Positions 7,260-13,469 of a stretch of 20,446 nt of DNA are shown one piece after another. This stretch comes from a virus: positions 1-20,446 of the IMG/VR virus record IMGVR_UViG_3300021364_001255, one strand, 5' to 3'. Under the pieces are notes generated by a model. The model was given only the letters and a program-made list of their open reading frames with translations, was not told the DNA's origin and did not search any database. The translations under genes were made by a program, and so were the position numbers. Each line of letters starts with the position of its first letter. Position 1 is the first letter of the stretch.

Positions 7260-8317
7260 ACTACTTCTAAGTTTTGTGCTTCTGTGTAAAGCTTTCTCAA
7301 TTCAATTTTTAAATGTTCTTTGTCTAAATCTGTATCAACAGCTTCAACATACGAATCAAGTAGCTCCGTAGTATCTTCTAGGGAAACCTTCTCGTCTTCT
7401 ACGCTGTCTCCAAGATACTCTTCAAAGGATTCTGCTATCTTTAATTCGTATGTATCTACGTTTTGTAATTTGTCAATAAACTTGTCAAACATATACAAAT
7501 CATTTTTATTTATTACAATAAGTTTAATAAATTTCTTTTCGAATTGTTTCATATCAATTTTATCATAATCTACTTTTGTGTCATCATATACTACTTTTTT
7601 AAATATAGTAATAGGATTTCTTACTGCTTCAATCTCTCTTGTTTCCGTATCAAGTACATGGAAATATTTAGGATCATCTACATCTGCCCAGGTAAACTCC
7701 ATTTGAGAACCAAGATATTGTACATTGCCTTGGTGAGATTTTGTATGAAAGTGTCCGCTTAATACAGACTCAAACCTTGAGAATATATCAGCATTCATTC
7801 CATGAGGATTAGGTATTCCAGCCATCATATCAAATCCTTTTAACTCTAAATGAGCACCAAGTATAGATGCTTCACACTTTTGAGCCCATTCGGTATATTC
7901 TTTATAGTTACTATTATTAATCCATGGGATAACTGCTACCTTTAAACCATCATAATCTAATACTGTAGGTTTCATACATATATTAACATTAGATGTAAAG
8001 TAACCAAGTAACTCTTTTAGAGAACATAACTCATTTGTATTTTTATAATATACATCATGATTACCTGGAATAATATCCATAGTCATACCATATTCTTTCA
8101 AGGGTTCTAGGAAATGTTTACGATTAGTATTTAATGCTTTAAAGTTTACAAATTTACGATGCTCATAATAATCACCTAAGTGTAATACATTTTTAATACC
8201 ATGTTCTTGACAATATGGAAAAAATACTTCAGTATAAAATCTACCTTGGTATTCTAAAAATATATCAGATGAATTCCTAACACCGCAATGTGTATCATTT
8301 AATATTGCTACTTTCAT
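7256..8317 (-). CDS. 47: Recombination endonuclease subunit gp47 (SbcD/Mre11-like)
   Basis: The 353-residue product (T4 gp47 about 339) carries the five-motif metallophosphatase set: NDTH (Asp8, His10), LHLGDYYEH (46-53), GNHD (85-88), GAHLE (154-158) and SGHFH (187-191). These bind two metals, usually manganese, for nuclease activity. Partnered with gp46, it processes DNA ends. The start ATG overlaps the stop of a small basic protein gene (ATGA), and its own stop overlaps gene 46, so three genes are translationally linked. Confidence 0.95.
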   Translation of the reverse strand: MKVAILNDTHCGVRNSSDIFLEYQGRFYTEVFFPYCQEHGIKNVLHLGDYYEHRKFVNFKALNTNRKHFLEPLKEYGMTMDIIPGNHDVYYKNTNELCSLKELLGYFTSNVNICMKPTVLDYDGLKVAVIPWINNSNYKEYTEWAQKCEASILGAHLELKGFDMMAGIPNPHGMNADIFSRFESVLSGHFHTKSHQGNVQYLGSQMEFTWADVDDPKYFHVLDTETREIEAVRNPITIFKKVVYDDTKVDYDKIDMKQFEKKFIKLIVINKNDLYMFDKFIDKLQNVDTYELKIAESFEEYLGDSVEDEKVSLEDTTELLDSYVEAVDTDLDKEHLKIELRKLYTEAQNLEVV

Positions 8318-8481
8318 AAACCTAACCTAGCTTTTCTCATCGCTCGCCTGTACTTAACAGCCATCTCACGATAATATTGTTTTACATATGCTCTTTTAGC
8401 TTTACGTTTAATTTCTTTTGCAAAGAGTTTCTTTCGTCTTTTCTCTGCTCTTAATAATTGTTTAGTGCTTAATTTTTTCAT
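8314..8481 (-). CDS. Small very basic protein between genes 55 and 47
   Basis: A 55-residue frame starts at ATG 8481 and ends with TGA at 8316-8314. It overlaps the gene 55 stop (TAATG) and the gene 47 start (ATGA), so it bridges the two without any gap. The product begins MKKLSTKQLLRAEKRRKK and ends RRAMRKARLGL. More than a third of residues are Lys or Arg, with few acids, and it looks helical. The seamless overlaps on both sides argue that it is a real coding gene. A nucleic-acid-binding role is plausible from charge alone; no family is recognised. Confidence 0.75.
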   Translation of the reverse strand: MKKLSTKQLLRAEKRRKKLFAKEIKRKAKRAYVKQYYREMAVKYRRAMRKARLGL

Positions 8482-9038
8482 TACATAAATAGTTCTAGTT
8501 TTTCTTTTTTCTTTTCTTCTTTAGCAAATACTTTAATAGCTTCGTCTTTGGTTCTTATTTGACCAATTCTCTGTCTTAAAGTATCTACATAAGCCATAGT
8601 TTCTTGAGCTCCTGCTTCGTCCATACCCATTTGAGTAAAGTCCTCAATACCCATTTTCTCAATAAACTTAAACTTGATATCTTGTTGTCTTTTCTCTTTA
8701 GTAATTCTTCTGATAAAAGCAAAATAACAAATTTGTGTAAAATAAGAGAATGCATTTGGTTTACCTGTTCTTGTAGCTGTTTCGATTTTATAATTACCGA
8801 TAGCTCTTAAACAATTTTCTACTGCATCCATTACCATTTCTTCACGATAAGTATACCTCACGAAGTTCGGTCTGTGAGACAGGCCTTCAGCAATTTTGAT
8901 AAAACATCTTGCGATATAATCAGTTACTTTAGGTACGTCTGTATCATTGGAGCGAGCTTCTTGAACTAATAATGCATAGTCGTATACTGCTTGTGAAAAT
9001 TCTTTATTGTTTACATAATGTGCTTTATTCTTAGCCAT
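8481..9038 (-). CDS. 55: Late-transcription sigma factor gp55
   Basis: At 185 residues this matches the T4 gp55 length. It contains a sigma region-2-like segment: helices VMDAVENCLRAIGNY (around 69-83) and NAFSYFTQICYFAFIRRITKEKRQQ. In T4, gp55 replaces the host sigma factor, recognises TATAAATA and is activated by DNA-loaded gp45. The C-terminus ends in a short hydrophobic tail (KLELFM) after a run of Lys and Glu, as expected of a clamp-binding tail. Both partners, gp45 and TATAAATA sites, are in this window. A strong GGAGGAA site lies seven bases before the ATG, behind its own host-type promoter. Confidence 0.92.
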   Translation of the reverse strand: MAKNKAHYVNNKEFSQAVYDYALLVQEARSNDTDVPKVTDYIARCFIKIAEGLSHRPNFVRYTYREEMVMDAVENCLRAIGNYKIETATRTGKPNAFSYFTQICYFAFIRRITKEKRQQDIKFKFIEKMGIEDFTQMGMDEAGAQETMAYVDTLRQRIGQIRTKDEAIKVFAKEEKKKEKLELFM

Positions 9039-9062
9039 TATAATTCCTCCATAATAGATTAT

Positions 9063-9094
9063 ATTATACCACAGTTTTGCGTAAATGTAAATAG
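9063..9094 (-). promoter_or_regulatory. Host-type early promoter of gene 55
   Basis: Minus-strand TTTACA (9091-9086), 17-base spacer, TATAAT (9068-9063) with extended TGG. The predicted start is near 9056, leaving a leader of about 17 bases with the GGAGGAA site. It is back to back with the plus-strand copy at 9123-9154; the two -35 boxes are 34 bases apart. Confidence 0.85.
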
Positions 9095-9122
9095 TAAATT
9101 CTTTAGTTTATTTTCACTTTAG

Positions 9123-9154
9123 CTATTTACAGATGTGAAAAAGTATGGTATAAT
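9123..9154 (+). promoter_or_regulatory. Plus-strand promoter of the same family, facing the Sm-like gene and uvsW
   Basis: TTTACA (9126-9131), 17-base spacer, TATAAT (9149-9154) with extended TGG, preceded by TTTCACTTTAGC. It is as good a match as the five minus-strand copies, yet no convincing plus-strand gene follows. A transcript starting near 9161 would begin with a purine-rich GGAGGAGGGGAG segment and run antisense to the Sm-like gene and uvsW. Confidence 0.8.
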
Positions 9155-9189
9155 AATATAGATATCCGGAGGAGGGGAGTATATACAAT

Positions 9190-9588
9190 TTAATGTATAG
9201 TCTTAGGAACATCAGGTTCCACGTCCACACCGTCGTCCGAATACTTTTCAATCAACTGTTGTTCATACTCTTCAAGTATTTCCTGTTCAGAACGCTGTTT
9301 CTCAGGAATAGACTGTTGAGCTGATAACGCCAACTTAACATAACTTTCCTTTGCTTTATCTGAAATAGGAACATGCTGAATTACATGACTCTTTAGTATT
9401 TTAAACACTTTAGCTTCTGAGAATGGAAACCATGGAGAAAACTGATATGCCCCTAGTATATTAGATGATACTACTAGTGGTCTTTCCAGAATCCAATTGT
9501 TGTCGTTTTTCACTGATACTAGTGCGACAATCTCATCTCCATTTACGAGTTTAAAATGTCTAATGTTTAAAGATTGAATACCTTCCAT
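9190..9588 (-). CDS. Sm-like (LSm-fold) phage protein
   Basis: The 132-residue product begins with an Sm1-like strand pattern: FKLVNGDEIVALVSV (12-26), a G-[DE]-E-[IV] turn like that of Sm/LSm proteins. A segment ending in a predicted acidic, disordered tail (residues about 95-132) follows. A structure of a putative cyanophage Sm-like protein has been published, and related genes sit near uvsW and gene 55 in marine T4-like phages, so family and position agree. Sm rings bind RNA; the target here is unknown. No Shine-Dalgarno sequence precedes the ATG, and a late promoter ends only eight bases before it, so the late mRNA may have a three-base leader. Confidence 0.7.
   Translation of the reverse strand: MEGIQSLNIRHFKLVNGDEIVALVSVKNDNNWILERPLVVSSNILGAYQFSPWFPFSEAKVFKILKSHVIQHVPISDKAKESYVKLALSAQQSIPEKQRSEQEILEEYEQQLIEKYSDDGVDVEPDVPKTIH
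9193..9324 (+). CDS. Possible small antisense ORF behind the plus-strand promoter
   Basis: The first ATG behind the plus-strand promoter opens a 43-codon frame ending in TGA at 9322-9324. The peptide is basic and hydrophobic, with segments such as RILFNQLLFILFKYFLF. GGAGGAGGGGAG lies upstream, but the nearest part is 13 bases from the ATG, which is long. The frame is wholly antisense to the Sm-like gene, and antisense frames of hydrophilic genes are often hydrophobic by chance. It is listed only because a strong promoter and ribosome-site-like sequence point at it; the transcript may be noncoding. Confidence 0.15.
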   Translation: MYSLRNIRFHVHTVVRILFNQLLFILFKYFLFRTLFLRNRLLS

Positions 9589-9596
9589 ATTATTAT

Positions 9597-9604
9597 TATT
9601 TATA
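9597..9604 (-). promoter_or_regulatory. Late promoter of the Sm-like gene
   Basis: Minus-strand TATAAATA followed by ATAATAAT and the ATG. Counting as in T4 (element at -13 to -6), transcription would start at 9591, three bases before the ATG at 9588. The element overlaps the uvsW stop codon at 9602-9600. Confidence 0.7.
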
Positions 9605-11102
9605 ACTTATAATCAAATAACTTGTAATTAAATTTTTCTTTACTGTATATTTTTATTCTTTCTGCTGCGTGTTGTAATGTATAATTCTTTTTCGATTTCC
9701 AGTGTAAATCATCTGCAATATCGTATACAGTAGTATTTATACCATCACCACTCTTTCTTAATCCTCTTCCGATGCTTTGGAGAACCCTAATTTGAGACTT
9801 ACTTGGTGAAGCAAATATAATGTTGTGTAAACGCTTAATATTAATACCTGTAGAAAAAGTACCCATGGAAGCAACAATAACGGCATCTTTTTGGGTCTCG
9901 GTAATCTCACGGATTTGTTCTCTCGTGTCGACATCTGTTTCTCCTGATACGTAAAATAATTTTCTATTATTATTTATTCTTTTTTGCAATAGAGAGTGTA
10001 ATGGTTTACCATGTTTTTCTACATACTGAAATAGTATTAGTGTATTACCATTCTTACATGTTTCATTAGCTAAATTACATATAAACTCATTTCTTTCTTC
10101 ATACTTAACTATAAAGTCAAGTTCATCTTGGTATTTTAATCCTGATACTATTTTACATATCTCATCACTATATTTTAATAAACATATTTTAATATTTAAT
10201 TGTGATAAGTCGTTATTATCAATAAGTTCTTTAGTTGTAGTTACCTGATACACTGGACCAAATAATCCTTCTAGTACTAACTGATGAGTTTGTGAACCAT
10301 CAAGTGTTCCTGTTGTACCTATTCTATATTGTGCTTCTGTACACTTTTCCATTATAGATGTTAATGATTTAGCTTTAAAATTGTGGGCTTCATCTCCAAG
10401 AACCATACCAAAGTCTAAAAACCAATGACCTGGTAATTTATATATTGATTGCCATGTACTTATTAATACTCTTTGTTTTAATCCAAACTTTTCTTTACCT
10501 GAATATATCCTATGGCAATTTTCTGATACATCCCAACTATCCTTTTCAGAATAATCAGCAAAATCGGAATACATCTGCTCTACTAAAGATGTAGTAGGTA
10601 CAATAATTAATATATTTTGATTATAGTGTTCTAAAAAGTATCTAACTGCTAAATATATGATTAAACTCTTACCAGAAGCTGTTGGTGATAATAATAAAGA
10701 TTTATTATGTGATAAACACTGCGAGAGTGCATCTAATTGGTAATCCCTAGGGGTTATATCACTACCTTTCACAGAAAGGACTATTTGGGATAAAAAGGAA
10801 TTTATGTCATGTGTAACTAATTGATTTACCGTACTATATTTTTCACTCTCTTCCTCATTTAAGGTATAATTTCTTATTGTGCAAAACTCCTGTAAGTATT
10901 TATGTAACCCACAGTATAGAGTTTTCTTTCTCATATCATATAGACGTATTTTACCGTCCCACATACGATTACGATATGCAGGCATAAACTTATAACCAGG
11001 TACAAAGAAACAAAAGTGTTCTGATAATTCTTTTTCTATTGAAGGTTCGCATTGAACATGCATGAAGACTTCATTCTTCTTTTTAATAGTAATGGATTCC
11101 AT
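9600..11102 (-). CDS. uvsW: Recombination DNA/RNA helicase UvsW
   Basis: At 500 residues this matches T4 UvsW (about 502). It has superfamily-2 helicase motifs in order: SPTASGKS (motif I, 139-146), IVPTTSLVEQM (Ia), GDEAH (motif II, 236-240), GTTGTL (motif III, 262-267) and LQSIGRGLRKS (motif VI, 441-451). The N-terminal 110 residues form the UvsW substrate-recognition domain. In T4 it unwinds R-loops and branched DNA, shutting off origin replication and promoting branch migration late in infection. The ATG lies two bases after the uvsY stop, with only a weak GCGGAA site, so it is probably coupled to uvsY. The plus-strand promoter at 9123-9154 points toward it from downstream. Confidence 0.95.
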   Translation of the reverse strand: MESITIKKKNEVFMHVQCEPSIEKELSEHFCFFVPGYKFMPAYRNRMWDGKIRLYDMRKKTLYCGLHKYLQEFCTIRNYTLNEEESEKYSTVNQLVTHDINSFLSQIVLSVKGSDITPRDYQLDALSQCLSHNKSLLLSPTASGKSLIIYLAVRYFLEHYNQNILIIVPTTSLVEQMYSDFADYSEKDSWDVSENCHRIYSGKEKFGLKQRVLISTWQSIYKLPGHWFLDFGMVLGDEAHNFKAKSLTSIMEKCTEAQYRIGTTGTLDGSQTHQLVLEGLFGPVYQVTTTKELIDNNDLSQLNIKICLLKYSDEICKIVSGLKYQDELDFIVKYEERNEFICNLANETCKNGNTLILFQYVEKHGKPLHSLLQKRINNNRKLFYVSGETDVDTREQIREITETQKDAVIVASMGTFSTGINIKRLHNIIFASPSKSQIRVLQSIGRGLRKSGDGINTTVYDIADDLHWKSKKNYTLQHAAERIKIYSKEKFNYKLFDYKL

Positions 11103-11104
11103 GA

Positions 11105-11551
11105 TTAGATTCCGCTAGTGAATTTTCTCCATTCAATCATGTTTTTAATATTCTGATGTCGCCATTTAATGTTTTCCATTATCTCTTTAAGTGTATCACA
11201 AATTTCTTTTAAGTAATCAATCTGCCCTTGTTTTTCTTGTATGACAGGATCTGAATCATAATAATAATTCATATCACCTTTTAATACAGTAAGACCATTT
11301 AAAGGATCATAATCCCATCCTTTTTCATCAATTTCTTCTTGTGTTAACTTGCCGTTATAATGTAGCCATTTGTCTTTAATTAGCACTTTAAATTCAGCTT
11401 CAGCTTTTTTCAGTTTCATTTTATGAACTGAATATATTTCTAAGTATTTGGAATGTAATTTAGCGGATTGTCTAGATGACTCATCAAGATTCATTTCATC
11501 TATCTGAGAATCTTCTTTCCACATTTCTAAGATTTGTTGCAAATTATTCAT
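11105..11551 (-). CDS. uvsY: Recombination mediator UvsY
   Basis: The 148-residue product (T4 UvsY about 137) starts MNNLQQILEMWKEDSQID, which lines up with the T4 start by order of charged and hydrophobic residues, followed by a helical central part and a C-terminal helix. UvsY loads the recombinase UvsX onto single-stranded DNA covered by gp32. Gene order gp23, gp3, uvsY, uvsW is that of marine T4-like phages. No Shine-Dalgarno sequence is present. The -10 of its promoter ends seven bases before the ATG, so the early transcript probably begins at or beside the start codon. The alignment with T4 argues against a start at the next Met (residue 10). Confidence 0.85.
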   Translation of the reverse strand: MNNLQQILEMWKEDSQIDEMNLDESSRQSAKLHSKYLEIYSVHKMKLKKAEAEFKVLIKDKWLHYNGKLTQEEIDEKGWDYDPLNGLTVLKGDMNYYYDSDPVIQEKQGQIDYLKEICDTLKEIMENIKWRHQNIKNMIEWRKFTSGI

Positions 11552-11558
11552 ATTATAT

Positions 11559-11590
11559 ATTATACCATAGTTTAATGATAATGTAAATAG
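11559..11590 (-). promoter_or_regulatory. Host-type early promoter of uvsY, placed for a leaderless mRNA
   Basis: Minus-strand TTTACA (11587-11582), 17-base spacer, TATAAT (11564-11559) with extended TGG. Only seven bases separate the -10 from the ATG at 11551, so initiation 7-8 bases downstream would fall at the A of the ATG. The -35 abuts the gene 3 stop codon. Confidence 0.85.
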
Positions 11591-12061
11591 TTATTTAATT
11601 TCGAAATAAGTATATGCGAATGTGATATCTACTTGTACAAAATCTAAGTCACTGGATTGTGTATTAAACTCTACACCTGTTATTCCTGTAGGAAATAATC
11701 CTTTAAACTCAATTTGTTTATTTACATTATTGTGAGAACTCAAAATCAATAAGGTACCGTCTTCTCTCTGGCTTTCTGAATCGCCATGTTCTAAAATATG
11801 CTTCATCCAATTGAATGTTTCAATATAGTTTTCCATATTTTCAGTAACATTTATACGTAGTGTTAAATCATCAAATTGTAATCTATCACCTGTTGATGCT
11901 AAGTTCACTCCTCTATATGGAGTAGATACAGGTGGTAAAGTTACTGATGGTAATTGAGCGGCTATACAAAAGTATTCAATATTTGCGTATTTGCCACTAT
12001 TGATTTTAAACTGAAACCCTACTGGGCTTAAAAAGTTTTTATTTGTTGTTAATGTACTCAT
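11591..12061 (-). CDS. 3: Head-proximal tail tube tip protein gp3
   Basis: The 156-residue product shares the tube-protein pattern with gp19: an N-terminal FQFKI strand, AAQLPSVTLPPV, then RGVNLASTGDRLQFDDLTLRI, a helix with NWMKHIL and a C-terminal strand ending YTYFEIK. The YTYF ending and FNWM helix fit T4 gp3 (about 176 residues), the ring that caps the tail tube at the head side and sets tail length. Position directly after gene 23 and before uvsY is the usual place of gene 3 in marine T4-like phages. The late promoter ends five bases before the ATG and no ribosome site is visible, so the late mRNA looks leaderless. Confidence 0.82.
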   Translation of the reverse strand: MSTLTTNKNFLSPVGFQFKINSGKYANIEYFCIAAQLPSVTLPPVSTPYRGVNLASTGDRLQFDDLTLRINVTENMENYIETFNWMKHILEHGDSESQREDGTLLILSSHNNVNKQIEFKGLFPTGITGVEFNTQSSDLDFVQVDITFAYTYFEIK

Positions 12062-12066
12062 ACTAT

Positions 12067-12074
12067 TATTTATA
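12067..12074 (-). promoter_or_regulatory. Late promoter of gene 3, placed for a leaderless mRNA
   Basis: Minus-strand TATAAATAATAG runs directly into the ATG at 12061. By T4 spacing (element at -13 to -6) the transcription start is the A of the start codon. It lies just after the gene 23 terminator. Confidence 0.75.
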
Positions 12075-12077
12075 CAT

Positions 12078-12106
12078 AAAAAAAGAGGGTTCCGAAGAAC
12101 CCCCTT
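12078..12106 (-). terminator. Intrinsic terminator of the capsid operon
   Basis: On the minus strand GGGTTC, loop TTCG, GAACCC (12102-12087) forms a six-pair stem with the very stable UUCG loop, extendable past one mismatch by three more pairs. It is followed by TCTTTTTTT. It ends transcription about 25 bases after gene 23. There is no T tract on the plus side, so it acts only on minus-strand transcripts. Confidence 0.9.
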
Positions 12107-12128
12107 AAAAAATAGTTAAAAACTATCC

Positions 12129-13448
12129 TTACTCCATGATTCCATTTACTTTGAAAATTCTGAAGTATACGTTCTGTCTATCTGTACCTAGGCCTGAACC
12201 TGCTACAAATGGGTTAGCTACCATACCGTATCTTGTTTTAAATCCAATTCTTGGTTGGAAATCTTGCTCACCGACTGCTTTAACCATTGTTAAAGGTACG
12301 TATGGGCAATAGAAAACACCAGCATCGTATGGGTTAGCACCTCTGTAACCAACACATACAAAGTCTTCAGTTGCGTATGGATCGATGTATACTTTTACTC
12401 TTCCGTTAAGAACACCAGCAAATGTATTACCTGTGTCATCAACATTTAAGTTAGCACTTAAAGCAGGAGTATAGTCTAATAAACCAGCTGCAGCAAGAGC
12501 AGATGCTACGTCTGAAGAACATAGGATAAAGTTACCTTTACCTCTTCTTGTTTCTTTAGCAATAACGTTTGCTTCTCTCTCGATTTGCATGATAAGACCT
12601 TTGAACTTCTCTACCATCCATCTGCCGTCTGAATCAGTCTCAACATCAAAAGCACCTTTCAGTACTACGTTTGATTGTAGAGCACCTAATTTAGCCTTAA
12701 CAAGAATTGTTCTCACAACCTCTCTGTTAATTTCAGCTAAAATTTCAGATGAAAGAATGTTAGCAAGTTCGCCTTCAGCATCCAATCCATGGATTGCTTT
12801 AAGATCTTGTGCTAATTCCATTGTATACTCAGCTTTTAAAGCTCTTGACTGAGCAGTTACTGTTGTTTTCTCGATTGAGAAAGCCATTTCAGCAAAAGCA
12901 GGTGAGCCTGAAGTACCTAGAGCTTCAGCATCAGCTGTAGTCTTACCAGCACCGAAAGTGTGAGTAGTATCGTCATCAGCTAAAGTTGTAGCATCACCGG
13001 TAGAACCGTCTACGCCTTCAAGACCAGTTGGACCAGCTTCTTGAGTTGTACCGTCACCTGAGAAAGCTGTATCAGCTTCATTAAATAGTGCTTCAGTACC
13101 TGACTGGTTAGTATAGTGTGATTTCATTGCAAAGATAAGTCCTGTAGGACCACTCATTGGCTGAACGCCAGCGATATCATAAGCAATTAAGTTAGGCATT
13201 GCTCTTCTAACTAAAGAAATTAAAACTGGGTCAAAGTTATCAATACCTGAACCTGTTTTGTTAACAGCAGCTGCCTCAGAAATATAATTTCCTTGAGCTT
13301 GCATTCTTTCTTCTCTTAGAGCAACTTCCTGGTTTTCTAACAATCTAGCTGTAACAGCTTTCTTGTATGATGAGGATATTTCAGGTGCACTGTCGTGCTC
13401 TAAAACTGGACCCCATTTTTCCATAAGTTTTGCGTCTGCATTAAACAT
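12129..13448 (-). CDS. 23: Major capsid protein gp23
   Basis: The 439-residue product (T4 gp23 about 521) shows the conserved PNLIAYDIAGVQPMSGPTGLIFAM segment, the GLDAEGELANILSSEILAEINREV helix and the C-terminal RIGFKTRYGMVANPF, all characteristic of T4-type capsid proteins with the HK97 fold. The N-terminal about 58 residues form the scaffold-binding propeptide. ISE followed by AAA (56-58) fits the I/L-x-E cleavage rule of prohead protease gp21, so the mature protein would begin at Ala59. A separate vertex gene 24 is not in the window. AAGGGG eight bases before the ATG serves as ribosome site, and a terminator follows the gene. Confidence 0.97.
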   Translation of the reverse strand: MFNADAKLMEKWGPVLEHDSAPEISSSYKKAVTARLLENQEVALREERMQAQGNYISEAAAVNKTGSGIDNFDPVLISLVRRAMPNLIAYDIAGVQPMSGPTGLIFAMKSHYTNQSGTEALFNEADTAFSGDGTTQEAGPTGLEGVDGSTGDATTLADDDTTHTFGAGKTTADAEALGTSGSPAFAEMAFSIEKTTVTAQSRALKAEYTMELAQDLKAIHGLDAEGELANILSSEILAEINREVVRTILVKAKLGALQSNVVLKGAFDVETDSDGRWMVEKFKGLIMQIEREANVIAKETRRGKGNFILCSSDVASALAAAGLLDYTPALSANLNVDDTGNTFAGVLNGRVKVYIDPYATEDFVCVGYRGANPYDAGVFYCPYVPLTMVKAVGEQDFQPRIGFKTRYGMVANPFVAGSGLGTDRQNVYFRIFKVNGIME

Positions 13449-13469
13449 TTCTGTTTCCCCTTATATATT

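Noticed and set aside
9734-9741. TATAAATA inside uvsW
   Set aside because: It is within a conserved coding region, not near a start codon, and expected by chance in AT-rich DNA.
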